Assembly (NCBI RefSeq): GCF_001949145.1 | Contig: NW_019091357.1 | Location: 1,230,178-1,294,177 of the forward strand | Length of the DNA stretch: 64,000 bases | Direction of reading: 5' to 3' | Origin: Acanthaster planci | Lineage: Eukaryota; Echinodermata; Asteroidea; Valvatida; Acanthasteridae | Shown here: positions 12,127-25,481 of the stretch, piece by piece | How positions within the stretch are numbered: position 1 is the stretch's first letter | Layout of the letters: each line of letters begins with the position of its first letter | Translations under genes and position numbers: made by a program | The notes under the pieces: generated by a model | Told to the model about the DNA's origin: nothing | The model's database searches: none | Seen by the model: the letters and a program-made list of their open reading frames with translations, nothing else

Positions 12127-13223
12127 TTTATTTTGCTTCCAACATGTCTGGTAATTGAAGAGGTGACACATTAGTGTACATTTATCCAAAGTAGCAGTCA
12201 ACTCTAGTCACAGAAGTGATTCTCTTTTATTTTTTCATGTGAGATTCTGAACGTCCTGGTGTTTCAGTCAGGTTGACGGATTGATATTCTCTGGGACGTG
12301 TAGTTTGAAGAAAATTGCAGGGGTCATATTAAAAACAATATAAACTGGACATTATAATAATTATGTTTACCATCACAATAAGCTGTACACAGGTTCAAAT
12401 TAATAAACAAAACAGAAAACAATATCGGGAAAACAAGCATAACAAAAGCAAAGGAAATGCTGCCATAGTTTTGTCGACATTATGCTCCAGTATGGATATT
12501 GGGAGAAAAAACCGGGACATCCTTTATACCTTACAAATTTCAACCTTTAAAATTGTATTGTAATTTTTTTTGGGACTATTGTTATAGACTAATCTGATTA
12601 TACACCCTAACTGCGGTGGCGCCGCACTCACACGCACATTCTTCAGCTTGACGCGCATTTGGCAAATCACGACACCCTGTTGGTCGAAGAGGCATGTAAC
12701 GCGCGCGTACCACCAGTCCATGAGCATTGTGCCACCGCAGTAATGGCTTCTAATTCTGGTGGTCAAATTACACTATAGCATGAATATGCTACAATTCACA
12801 AGAGCTGGTAAGATAGAGAAGAAGCACATCAGGAAAGGCTGTCACTTGGAGGAATTAATTACAAAATACCCAGGCCAGTAAAGAAATAACACGGGCTTCT
12901 CTATTTAAATACATTACTACAGTGGTACGTGTTACATATGGGAGGCAAATACATGCAAAAGACCTCCAAGGGTTACAGAAAACTTGGTCTGATTTTGTGA
13001 AGTCAAAACATTTCATTGTAATACTAAAATAAGAACATTGTTAATGTGTAATCTGCAAACAACAGAGGTCTTCTTAAACACTGCTTTTTTTCCCCCTTTA
13101 TCAATAACCATAAAATTTGCCCGGCGGGAGAAATGGGTTGATTATTGGCCATAACTAACTGGGGCGTTAACTGCTCCGACAATATCGGAGAGAGAAGCGA
13201 TGAATGTCCTGAAGCTTTTCCCA
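12127..13223 (-). other. ELOC 3' UTR region
   Basis: Downstream of the ELOC stop on the minus strand. A minus-strand AATAAA (TTTATT, 12127-12132) is a candidate poly(A) signal. A MITE-like repeat occupies 12603-12774. No coding sequence is recognised. Confidence 0.4.
12603..12774. repeat. MITE-like element, copy 2
   Basis: Reverse-complement partner of 5075-5242, about 80-85% identical by eye. Its ends are inverted repeats: CCCTAACTGCGGTGGC at the left and GCCACCGCAGTAATGG at the right. The homology extends through AATTTGACCACCAGAATTAG, so the element probably continues beyond the inverted repeat on that side. Confidence 0.7.
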
Positions 13224-14049
<826 letters not shown>

Positions 14050-17000
14050 GACAGTGCTGCTGGCGTTGTTACTGTCAACAAACCGCGCCAATGCACAGCC
14101 AATTAATTTTTTCAAAAACCTTGTAAAGGAAGAAAATTGAAATGCTAATTGAATTCTAGAGTTTACGACACAATCAAGGGAGTAGCATCAGGCGTATCAG
14201 GATATAACATGACAAATGTAACATGTATTGCAAATACTGCTTTGATGATTTTACACAATGGCTAAAAAAAATTGCCGGAACAGAAAAGGATCAAATATCA
14301 AACCTTTTTTCATTCCAATACTGTGCTTTAATTGTTCAAAATCCCTCAAGCATGTCAAGTCCTATGACACCATATATGCTGAGGTATGAAAATCTGTTCT
14401 TGTTCATTATGTTACCGTGTACATGTATATGTATGTTATAAATCTGCAAATTGTTAGGCCCGAGGCCTAAGGCCCTAGGCCTACACGTTCAGTGAATTGG
14501 GGAACATACTCCGATCCCCACTTGCCCTATCCCCAGAAGTGGGGTCCGACGTCCACCCCGCAGGGCGGATGTTGGACCTCACAGTTCTGGGGGGTACACT
14601 TGCCCCACGTCCCTTATTTTGCCACTTACTGTAAAAACCAATTCAGACTTGACGATGGGAGGCAAAATATAATTAATACAGTCACAGACGTTTCAGGCCT
14701 AGGCCCCTATGTTTGGATAAAAAGTACATGGTCACAAGATCTAGGCCCTATCAACATGATCATGCTATCTGGCTGAAGCCTAATTTGTAGGCTAAAACCA
14801 GTATTTAAAGTGACAAAACAATGTGTGATTTAAAACTGCTCTAGCTTTCCTGTCATGCTTGTCTCGTCCTTCAAGCGTCATGCAGGAACAGTAGCACTAG
14901 CAATAGTAGGCCTAGCATTTTTATCATGAAAGCAATCATGACAATTACCACGGAGGTAGCACACAATAACAATAACGTTAATCATGGAGAAATAAGAACA
15001 CGACATATCATGAGCGAGCATTTGCAGGATGAGTAACAAATGTCCGGAAACTGGGCGGATATTTGTTGTAAATATTCAATGATTTCGTGCAATTGCAAGA
15101 GATCAACGTACTTGGTTACCTGACAAAAGAAAACGTTGCTGAATATTCTCGCCTGAATTCCGACTCCTCAGCTCGATCCAATTCACGACATGTAGGCCCC
15201 TATGACTGAGACGGAAGTTCACACCAGACCTCCATGCTCTATCGCAACATATGTCGTGCACGTACAATGTATATGACGAATTTTTCGGATCGTGTTACTT
15301 TGCTTAACAACATGAATTTTGCACGAGTATGGATGCTACGGTTGGAAGATCCGATATTTGTCATTCAAACACGTATGAACACGATGCGCTAGCAGCGCTG
15401 GGGTTGCACTCACAGTAATTTGCACTACACCAAATACGCGCCCATAGAAAACAGTGCAAAATCAGACCGAAAGAGCGCCGCCTGTCGACTCTCGAGAAGA
15501 GGGTGGCCTCTGTTTTTTCATTGGAAATTCAAGATCATGGCCAGAAGATCACTTTTCGTTTCAGTTTTTTTAGGGGTTAGCTACGAATTTTTTTTTATTT
15601 GCCTTTCCCCGGAGACACCCCGAAAATAGTTGTAAAACTATGCGCTCAGCTCTGAATGTAACCGCCCGCCTCCGTCCAAAATAGGCCCACTTTTGGGGGG
15701 CTTTTTGTGAAAGAAATACCCCGAACTAGAAACTATCAGTCCCAAATTCGGGATTCATAGAAATATTTCTATGATCCCTCCTGATTATGGCATGTTTTAT
15801 TGTAAAAACCCCGTAGGATAACCAAATAATGAGCTAGCGCGTAGAAATCCAACGACACGGTGCGACGTTGGCGTGTCTGGCCCGCCGCACAGAAGCGAGG
15901 GCGCCATCAATAAGGCCTTTTGCTTGTCGTAAATAAACCGTGCCGGATACGTAGCTCCTTTGTTAGATATGATGCTAGTGTTTTAGACGCTTTTTAACAT
16001 GGACAATAAAGGCTCTTGCACGAGGCTCATATTTGAATAAATTCTGATAAACTGTTGTAAAACAACCGTATTTTGGACTAAATGGACGCACAAAACCATA
16101 GTTATGAATCCTCTTGTGACTGAATTTACCCCCAATATGATTTTCAACCAAAAACAGGGGGGCGATTGCCCAACGATAAAGATTGCTGAAAACAGCTGAA
16201 AAAGGCATAAAGAAGCTGAACTGTGAAAATCAAAACTTTTGTACACAGCCAGTGAGGGGAAAAGCTGAAATCCAAAACAAAAAAAGCTGAAAACAGCCCA
16301 AAAGCTGAAAAATCTCACCTCCGCAAAAGGAAAAAAAATTCATTTGTGGGACATGTACAGAATTGTTTAACATGATTAACTAAAGATACGCCTGTCCACT
16401 CAGCATAAAAAGAATGTCCTTGACAACACCGTTTTACCTCTAAGAAAATTATCACTCGGCTAACAGATCTGGAATCATCCAAACCTTCATACAGGAAATT
16501 AAGTCAGGATTTAATTAATTCACTCAACTTTAAGACGGCATACAAAACATACTAAATGCCAACAAAACATACGACTTGGTTAATATGACATCAAAAATTA
16601 ATGAAAAGAATAAACTTGCCAGAAATAAACTGATGTGTTCTTAGTGTTTATCTACAAAATGGTACACAGAATCTGAGATGACATGGTCAAAGAATCCTTG
16701 GGGCAGAAACATGGCCACCCAAAATTTTCCTAGTTTCGTCAACTTTTACTACACCACGACACCACTGATAAAATCTCCAAGTAAGTGCTGCCAATTTAAC
16801 TTGAAATGATTACCAACATTTCTCGGTTGCTAAAAATTGTCTGTCGCCCAGCAATTTAGAATGAATCTGTCTACGGCTCTGCATTTCAAAAAGTAACGCC
16901 TCCAACATTCACATCCATGATCAAATATCGGTAAAACAACATGTAACATCTACTTTGTCCACATAAGTCAAATTTTAAGCGTATCAGCTGGTCTCTACAC

Positions 17001-17831
17001 CCCTCCGAGGGAAGATTCCCGATTAAAAAAAATCGCAAATCAAACTAAAAGGTTACCATTTTGAGTATGTACAAGTATAAAAGATAGTGATCATTTAAAT
17101 CTAAAAAACAATTCCTTGGGTGACTAACTATTTCAGGCATCAATCATCGTGCAATGTTGTTTGAACGTCGAGGAACACATTACAATGCCAACAACATGAC
17201 GAGGGAAAAAGGGATGGGAATCCAGAGATGAATATTCACAGGAATATCCAATGCAGTCGGGTAGGAAGGGGAAATAAAATCCGCAGGTCGGCCCAGGTAA
17301 GACACCAACCTGGGCTGCAGGGACGAAAGGCGATGAATTTAAAAAACACTCATTACAGCAAATTGGACACTGGGGGAAAAGAGTCAATCAGATACAAACA
17401 GGTGAAATTCTGAACGGCCAATAAAAATGTGAGGCTTTGCCTTTTTGAAGTGATGTTATGTACACGATTACTGTCTGTAAACGAAGCCACAAATTATAGA
17501 GCCAAGGTAAACCTCAGGAAGATATAGACCACTTTGCGTTTACACATCAGGACACGAATCACTGTGATGACGGAAAGGTCAGGAGAAATTAATATTCGAC
17601 AAAATGCCAGGATTGCCAGAGGTGAAACTTTGCAGATCATGCTCTGTCATAACAGTAGCAAACTGGAAAAGAATTGTGGGCAAATCATTTAGCCCTTCGT
17701 CAAATTTAATTGTGGAAGTACTGTCTTGAAGCGAGGACTTCTGTCAAGCACCCGACTGGCCAAAATGTTATTCCTGAATCCATCACTGATATACTTGTAA
17801 TTCATATTGTCTTTTTGTTCCCATCAAGTTT
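14050..17831. other. ELOC 5' region and DEK 3' flank
   Basis: No coding exon is supported. A minus-strand TCAG|GTAACC near 15120 could be the donor of a noncoding ELOC first exon. A perfect 20-bp palindrome lies at 15755-15774, and a run of AGCTGAAA-type repeats occupies about 16190-16315. Confidence 0.35.
15755..15774. repeat. Perfect 20-bp palindrome
   Basis: TCATAGAAATATTTCTATGA reads the same on both strands. The flanking GGGAT and ATCCC extend it with one unpaired T. Confidence 0.8.
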
Positions 17832-20800
17832 TTAATCAACAAGTTGAGTTTGGAGAAGCCGAATCTGTCCTCCCAGCCAGATTGGCTGAAATGAACACAG
17901 TGTCACGTCATCAGTGGCCAAGCTGCAAAATATCCTATCATGAAATTATCTGGTGAAAAAAAAGGAAAGAAAAATGTGGATTACCAAAAGGATATTAATT
18001 AAACAAAATTTTGAAAAGTACAACTATTTGGCATATTTCTGGAAATCTGATGGAAAATTACAGAGGGCTTTATTGATGGACTGCAGTTTTTATTTTTTTT
18101 TTGGGGGGGGAGTGGATTTTGGGGTTGAGTTATTGGGTTAGGGGCTGGAGTTTTGGTTCCAGTTACGCTAGAAGGGAGAGGGTTGCGGAGATGGAATTGG
18201 GTCACTCTGTAGCGCTCTGTCATGTCACCGCAACTCACCGATCTGACTGTCGCCTTGATGAAGTCCTTCTTGTGCGCCAAGTTGAAGTCTGGGTAGGTCT
18301 CGTACACCTTCTTGCAAACCATCTTCATGGTAACCAACTCCAGGTTGGCCTTGTCCAAAAACGCCCTGACAGTCTGCTCAATCTGAGCCTCCTGAAGGGA
18401 AGATGAAATTTGACAACCAATGACATGAACTCCATCTGTTGACATGCAATGCAAGCGCAGGGCCCTGTGCAACCTGTTGGCACGTCACTGCATTGTATAA
18501 CATTGTACATATTCCCCTAGGAACCTAATGATAGAGTGCTGGGTGGTTTTGGGGTGGTGTAGGTGGTAACAGGTGTGGTGTGACTCACCGACGGCTCTGC
18601 TTTTCTGATCAGTGGTTCGTCATCAGAACTATCATCTGAGTCTTCTATCGCTGAAATGCAAGAAAAAGGAAATCTTACCAGTTCTACAAATATAACACAC
18701 TACACGCTAACAAAACATTTTATGAGCACCTGGAACATTCTAATCAACAAAAGAGAATTTCTTCAATCAGAGTCAAAAGATAATTGCTGGAGATCATATC
18801 TCCCAAGTCAATCACAAGGGGCCCTTGGTTATCACTTGGCACAGTAACAATTTGCATCAAATATGGGGCAGAAGAGATGAGTTGGTGGAGCATTCTTTGT
18901 ATTTTCTAGAAGCTGCAGGTGCAAACTTGAATCCATTGTCTTTTGCTGGAACCTCCCTCAAAAGACTAATCACATGATTAACATCATTTCAGAGAGAGCA
19001 GTGAAAGAATTTCGATTGGTGTAGACTGTATACAACTTGGCAGAAAATCTGTAAAGAGTTTTTAGTTTTCACAGGATGATTTGAAATTCTCTTCAGTCAG
19101 GTAAACTTACTCATCTTCTTTGCTTTACTCTTGGGCGTGGACTTGGGCGCGGACTTTGGCGTAGACTTGGGCGCGGACTTGGGCGTGGACTTGGGCGTGG
19201 ATTTGGAGGTGGACTTGGGCTTGGACTTCGGCGTGATCTGTATCGACGCCTTCTTTTGGGCCGTGGCTTTCTTGGGAGTGGACTTCTTGACGGGCGATTT
19301 CTTTGATGGAGTCTTCTTGGGCGATTTGGAAGCGTCCTTTTTCTTTTCTGGTTTCTTCTTTTCCACTTTCTTCTGAGGTGATGGTTGGTCCAATTTGGCC
19401 TTCTTCTTTTTAGGTTCCTGGACAACGATAAAATTCAGAAACTACTAAAAGAAACTTCAAAAATCTAAGAGAAATAAAATGGGTAGGGTGTTGCTTTAAA
19501 GAAGCAATCCTTCAAAGAACTTTTAGTTTTACAAGGGAAAGCACAAACTGAGCCACAACTCCTCCNNNNNNNNNNNNNNNNNNNNNNNNNNNNNNNNNNN
19601 NNNNNNNNNNNNNNNNNNNNNNNNNNNNNNNNNNNNNNNNNNNNNNNNNNNNNNNNNNNNNNNNNNNNNNNNNNNNNNNNNNNNNNNNNNNNNNNNNNNN
19701 NNNNNNNNNNNNNNNNNNNNNNNNNNNNNNNNNNNNNNNNNNNNNNNNNNNNNNNNNNNNNNNNNNNNNNNNNNNNNNNNNNNNNNNNNNNNNNNNNNNN
19801 NNNNNNNNNNNNNNNNNNNNNNNNNNNNNNNNNNNNNNNNNNNNNNNNNNNNNNNNNNNNNNNNNNNNNNNNNNNNNNNNNNNNNNNNNNNNNNNNNNNN
19901 NNNNNNNNNNNNNNNNNNNNNNNNNNNNNNNNNNNNNNNNNNNNNNNNNNNNNNNNNNNNNNNNNNNNNNNNNNNNNNNNNNNNNNNNNNNNNNNNNNNN
20001 NNNNNNNNNNNNNNNNNNNNNNNNNNNNNNNNNNCCAGGCCTGCTCTTTTTACAAGGCAGCAGGCCTGGCTGAAATACTCAGCATCAACAGATTGTGTCT
20101 GCCAGGCCACAGTGGCCACCAGACAGTAATTCATGTGGGTGTAAACGTCCATTAACTGAAACGATGAATTTCTGAAGATTTTGGAAAACCGAAAATCTTG
20201 AAATTCGCCCGTACGTGTTTACTGCATATTTCAAACCACCCGGCAGCATGTGGTTAACACACGGAAACTGGATCAGAAATGAATCCTAGAAACCTGGACA
20301 ACCCACCTCCATCTCCTCTTCCTCGTCATCTTCCAGCTCTCCTGCCTCTTCCTCTTCCATGTCTCCATCCTCTTCGTCTTGGTCCTCCTCTTCAACATCC
20401 TGTGGTGATGTCTTTGCTTTCTTGGTCTTGGTTGTTTTCTTGGCGTCGCCGCCGCCGCTCGCCTCGCGTTTCCTCTTCTTGGCTTTCTTCTTCACAACGT
20501 TTGACCTCTTCTCTGCGGGAAATTTTCCAACCCATCTCAGTTATGTGAAAGGTTCAGGAGTGGCACAGTCTGCTACTGAGAGACAACAAAGCATGACTGT
20601 CTTTGTGCACAATTACGATAAGCGGCCTGGTGAGTCAAAGTTCAAATCCCATGGAGAGCAAAGTCCTTTTGCTTTTGAGATACTTTTGCTACTCCTCATC
20701 CATTTATTTACCAGAATCTGGTCATGAAATTATTCACGGTTAATGCGTGGTTGTCGGTGTTCAGTGTTCCTCAGGACGTAGCTTTACATGGATCCACGAC

Positions 20801-23800
20801 ATCTATGGCCAGGCTCAAGATGAAGATCATCGATGCCCAGTTGTGGGCGTGACTTACTTTTCTGAGGATGTGGCCTTCCCGAGGGTTCTGGCTTCAAACA
20901 GAAGGCGAGTATTCTCTCAAGAATCTTCTCTTTATTTCCCGACTTGTCAAGGTCCAACCACATGCAGATTTCCCTCAGTCCTTCCATTGTGTATCTATCA
21001 CCAGCAAATTGAATAGGAACAAGACATGCTAGGATTTGAATTGGAGAACAAGGCACAAGTCTATGAAGCTAGAAAGTGATTACATCAGAGACATGGCAAT
21101 CAACGTCTCCGTCTCATTGGATAACATCCTAAACCTCAGCCAATGCTTAAAATAGATCTTTTCCAGTATTAGTTCCCGTCAGACTTTTCACTTTCATTGA
21201 CTTGTACGCAAAATGGTTTCAGCAATGTTTCCACTTCAGATTACCTCAGTGAAGCTTGAAGCTTTACGATTTACATTTGAAGTAGAAATGCCTTTGAAAG
21301 TTACCTGACTAAAGTGGATTCCTTCTTGGTAAACTCCGGCGACTCTTTCTCAAAGTTGAATCCTGAGAATTTGCGGATGTTTCTCTTGATTTCGTGCGCC
21401 TGCGACAAAGAAGAGAGAAATGTGGGATCGGTGGGGAAATCGTTGGGGGAGAAAAATTGAAAGCCCACTGATTGGACGATCTTAACTTGGTAAGATTCTC
21501 ATCCTTACTCACCTTGCCTGGTCTGCCGAACAAGAACCTGTAGAAAGCCCGGAAGTTTTCAGAGTTGGTCCTGGATATGTAGAACTCAACTGTAGACCAA
21601 TAAAAATGAGATGACAGTTCATCCAAAGAGATAAGGGTCAGTCGCATGGATTTGCTCTTTCCCTCACGCAACATCTCAAAGGATGTAAAGACTCACTCTC
21701 ACAAACAGAGGTCAACTGATACTGCAGTCTCCATGTTTCCATAGGAGAAAATGTGGAGGAAGGCACACATGGTTAATGATATACCAAGCTCTTGACTCAA
21801 AACCAAGATGCAGCTGTAGTCTTGAATATGAATCCTAATTATCACTGAGACTTCAAAATCTAGGAGGTAGGTTTTTAATTTTGAAGAGCTTCTCAAAATT
21901 GATGACACTGAAGTAACCACTACTGCATTGGTTTGAGCCAGTCACCCAATCCTGGCAAACTTGGTGGTTGAATGGTTACGTTTGCACCAGTAAGCAGGAA
22001 GTCATGGGTTCGAATTCCACTATGCATCTACTGTCCACTCTTCATCCTTCATTTAGTAGGGCTGTGCTGAATATTCAATCAATTATAGAATACTCAAATA
22101 TTATTTTCCATATTTGAATATTCAACTGCAAAATTCATGAAAAGGAAGGGAGAATTTTCTCCCTTTAAATGAGAAAAACTGCACCATGGAGTCTTGTTTC
22201 AAGAAGACTCAAATAAAAAGTGACAGAAATCTCACAACGACTCAAAAAGTTCATTATTCATCCCGAACAATCCCAAATCCTCCAATTTTAATATGATTTT
22301 ACAAACACCCTGAGGGATTAGGGTTTAACAATGTAAAAGGAATAGAAATTTTCAACAGGGCAAGAAGCATTCTTCATCTCTTAAATTTGTCTATATTGTG
22401 GCTGGAGAAACACCTAGACGTGAGAAGCTATTATAGTGATTACAATGTGCAATTGCGTGCATTATTGCAACTGATTTTGTAAATGGTTTGTTCATCAACA
22501 GTCTTCCAGTCGGTAAGACTGAATATTCCATTATTTGATCAAATTGAAGGTTGAATATTGGAAAAGTGAATTATTCTAATCAATTGACTCAGCGCCATCA
22601 TTTCGACCATAAAGCGCCTTGATACAGAAGTGGCGAATCCTTGCAACTCACTGTTTGGAATTTCGCCCAGCCTCGTCCCCTGTCCGTCTTCCACTTCAAA
22701 CTTGATCTCAGCGGCCTCCTTCTTAGTGTCAAAGGTCAGCCTCTGTGTCTTCTTCCTCTCCCTCTTTCCAGTCATCAGTTTTACGGGGCCGTCCAACAAA
22801 CCCACTAAACAGAGAGACAAGATTTTTCTTTCACATTTTGCATTCGGTCTCATCACCAAAAATGCAAGGACTTGCACATGAACCAACTTCAGAACAATTT
22901 TGTTCCATGTGCCCAAAAATGCAATATGTGACTACGTATTTATGTGAGTTGAAGCACAATTGGAGAGACTTACGTTAGTTGTAAAACAAAAGGCATATGT
23001 GACTTTCTGTCAACAAATTTGATTTTCCAGTATCTTCACTTCAATATTCATCATACAAATAGACTGAGAATGACCAGTTGTTCTTGTTTATTTCTTGTTG
23101 GACACATGAAAGAAGCTAACCTTACAATATTACACCAATTTAACTTTAGAGCTCTAACATTGATCATGAAGATTTTGAGCCAGTTCAGGTCCTGACATTA
23201 TCACAACAGGAATTACAGAAGAATCCTGTATGCTGATCATCGGGTACAATTTGTCTGATTTAATTTGGCCCCAGTTGTAACTAACACAACTCCACTAGAC
23301 CTACCCAGCTCTTCGTCACTGGATTCCTCATCGTCATCATCCTCATCTTTCGTTTCCTCCTCCTTGCCGTTCTGATCTGTTCTCCTCTTCTGTGGCGTCT
23401 TCTTGGGACTGCCGCTCCTGCCCGGGGATTTTGTCGGCGAATCTACCGAGGAGCCTGTCGACTCCATTGACTGGTCAGCATCCACCTGGTCTTCTGGCTT
23501 ACTTTCCTCAGCTGACTCGCCCCTTGCCATCTCCTTAATTTGGACAGTAATTGTCAACTGACATAATATTCAAACCTACATTGCAAGCTACCCCTAGAAC
23601 TACTGAGCTCCTTGTTCCACCTGTCTGAGCCCACAGTAAGCAGACGCCAAACGAAGAAAAGTAGTTTTAGGGCTACAATGCAAACATGGAACTTGGAAGT
23701 TGGGGAAATAAACAAGGAACTTCAAAGCTGCAAAAGATACTGTGGACATTCATTTAACATCTGGACATGACTTGGGTGATTATGTCCAAATGTTGATTTA

Positions 23801-25118
23801 AAAAAAGGTGAAATTTGTTGAGTCCCTTACGCAGAGCTGTGTAAAAATCATGCTACGCATGTTCATACTCTCGGCATGACGCCACACAGCCTGGCCTGTT
23901 TCTTTGTGCTGTGTACCCCTAAACTATGGGGTTTGTTGTCCGTTTCAATTCACTAGAATTTTGCTAACTTGTGAACCTGTGGGGTTCAATGCTTGCTTTG
24001 CTGCTAAAGAAGCTTACAAACCCCTTAGCTTTAGGGCTATGCCCTGCACTGTTGCATACTATGCCATGCAGAACATGTACAGAAGTTCCCCTATGTCTGA
24101 CGGAAAGAGTCCCATATGCGGGCGCCACTTGACACCCTGTAGACAATCCCTGTGAGACTGGTCTGAAAAATTCTAAGTGTTTTCTAAGTAAACGACTTGG
24201 ATTTTTCCCTCCTAAATTGAACTTTTCTTGACATGTTTTTGCTTTCAGACGGGTAATACCATTACTGGCATCCATACATGGAACCCTTCCCCGTCTAACC
24301 ACAAGCATGGAATAATTTCATTTATAGGCCCTATGTAGGCTATGATCGATAATCTTCATGTATAAAACAAGTGCAACCAACCCCCCCCCCAACTGTGGGA
24401 GTAGGCCTAGGCCTAACTAGTGTAGGCTCAAAATTGAAAAAAATTATTTCATTTAATTTACAAAATGTTTCCTCATGTCCATGGCATAGGCCTGACATGC
24501 GCATGCGTGAGCATGCTGAGTCTTGGTTTCATCATGTTTATCAAGACAAATGGAACGTTCCATCTGTAACCTCATGAAATTAGTTTTCACAGAGCAGGTG
24601 GTCGTAGGGACAGAAGGCCGGAAAAATGTTGCATCCTGACTCCCCTTCAGCAGTTGTGTACAAAGTCTGTCGTATTTCCCAAGTAAGTATATTTCCCAAC
24701 AACATCAGTAAATCAGTCCAGAATTCATGAATGAATGTCATGCATTTCTGTAATGACTGACTTTTATTGAGATGATATGATGAGAAAAGTGGAGTCAGAA
24801 TGCAACATTTTTTCCCAGAAGGCCTAACGTTACTACAACTAGCAGAACTACAAGTAAGCCTAGGCCTTCAAAAGCGAGAGAAATTGGGGCGACTTCAACA
24901 CTATTAATAACGGGGCGAGTTGGATTGTTCAATTGACCGTCGCTGGCCAAAACCGAAAACATGTAGGCCTACCAAGATTCCGTTAAGCACGGTTTCAAAT
25001 TCAATCAAAGAAACGTGCCATACAACAAAAATGTTATCAAATTTGATCTTTCGTTTCAAATGTTACGCAAAAATACCCCAACGTCCTGATCTACAACGTC
25101 GTTTTCAGCGTCCGACAT
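17832..25118 (-). CDS. DEK: DEK chromatin-architectural protein
   Basis: Eleven coding exons on the minus strand: 25077-25118, 23305-23533, 22652-22804, 21513-21589, 21305-21399, 20858-20994, 20307-20512, 19111-19417, 18589-18650, 18239-18391 and 17832-17885. Phases agree at every junction; total about 504 aa (human 375). In order: an acidic/basic N-terminus with KSPGRSGSPKKTPQKRR; the DEK core GKRERKKTQRLTF, FYISRTNSENFRAFYRFLFG and RNIRKFSGFNFEK; a SAP domain (YTMEGLREICMWLDLDKSG, then ERILAFC); an acidic stretch; a Lys-rich repeat; the linker DSDDSSDDEPLIRKAEPS; and the C-terminal DEK domain (QTVRAFLDKANLELVTMK, CKKVYETYPDF). DEK binds DNA, favours cruciform and supercoiled forms, and acts as a histone chaperone. 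The N gap lies in intron 7, but exons 7 and 8 join in phase. Weak points: the acceptor of exon 2 and the choice of last exon. Confidence 0.92.
19111..19417 (-). repeat. DEK: Coding minisatellite in DEK exon 8
   Basis: The 3' part of the exon (about 19123-19220) is a run of 12-base units encoding TPKS or APKS, roughly seven units with small variations. The 5' part is rich in KSPKK/TPSKK motifs like those of histone H1 tails. It explains much of the extra length compared with vertebrate DEK. Confidence 0.75.
19566..20034. other. Assembly gap (N run)
   Basis: The sequence is undetermined. The right border lies inside a repeat of family R6 (20035-20215), which may explain why assembly failed here. 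Adjacent DEK exons join in phase, so no exon need be lost. Confidence 0.95.
20035..20215 (-). repeat. Interspersed repeat family R6, copy C (cut by the gap)
   Basis: Its reverse complement matches 51105-51290: GAATTACTGTCTGGT, AATGGACGTTTACACCCACA, and GAGTATTTCAGCCAGGCCTG followed by CTGCCTTGTAAAAAGAGC. The rest of the element runs into the N gap. Confidence 0.75.
21958..22030 (+). repeat. tRNA-related SINE fragment (Pol III A and B boxes)
   Basis: TGGTTGAATGG at 21965-21975 fits the A-box consensus and GGTTCGAATTCC at 22007-22018 fits the B-box, about 31 bases apart. The flanks do not pair into an acceptor stem, so this is a tRNA-derived SINE or a tRNA relic rather than a working tRNA gene. 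It lies in DEK intron 3. Confidence 0.6.
22267..22330 (+). repeat. Interspersed repeat family R3, copy 1
   Basis: AATCCCAAATCCTCCAATTTTA followed by TATGATTTTACA and CCCTGAGGGATTAGGGTT; the same order recurs at 31299-31336 and 38970-39030. Confidence 0.55.
24040..24310 (-). repeat. Interspersed repeat family R2, copy 2
   Basis: Reverse-complement match to 7305-7530 (see that entry). A shorter diverged relative lies at 56010-56105 (AAGTGTTTTCTAAGTAAA, then GACATGTT). It is in DEK intron 1 and non-coding. Confidence 0.65.
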
Positions 25119-25165
25119 CTTCCATACGCGATCCACGTTGTGTTTTTCCAAAATGGCGGTACATA
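25119..25165 (-). promoter_or_regulatory. DEK: DEK core promoter with YY1-type element
   Basis: CCAAAATGGCGG at 25148-25159 is a near-perfect YY1 site, placed 30-40 bases upstream of the predicted DEK ATG. Such sites commonly mark start regions of TATA-less housekeeping promoters. Confidence 0.5.
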
Positions 25166-25481
25166 CGGCGCGAGATTTCAAACCAATCAGAGAAAGGGTT
25201 AAATCGCGACTTGGTATGATCTTAATGAACCTTTTCTCCTGATTGGATATTGGTCATAATGCTACTTTAAAAAGTAGAGACAAAAGTAAAATTTCAGCCT
25301 GATGAGCAATCTTTTTTTCTCTCTCTGTAAGCTAACTTCTTTTATTCGGGGGAGAAGTTGACGGACGGATGAGGGTCAGACCTTAGTCTCGTCGCAATAA
25401 CATAATTTAACCTCATTGTAAAGCTTTTATTTTTAAACAAAAGCACACAGCTAAGCGTCACCCATCCTAAGGAAACTTACA

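Noticed and set aside
19111-19425. Arg/Pro-rich and Val/Gly/Asp-rich frames over DEK exon 8
   Set aside because: Other-frame readings of the 12-base coding minisatellite; only the Lys/Pro/Ser frame fits DEK phases.
21958-22030. Functional tRNA gene
   Set aside because: A and B boxes are good but no acceptor stem pairs, so it is treated as a SINE.
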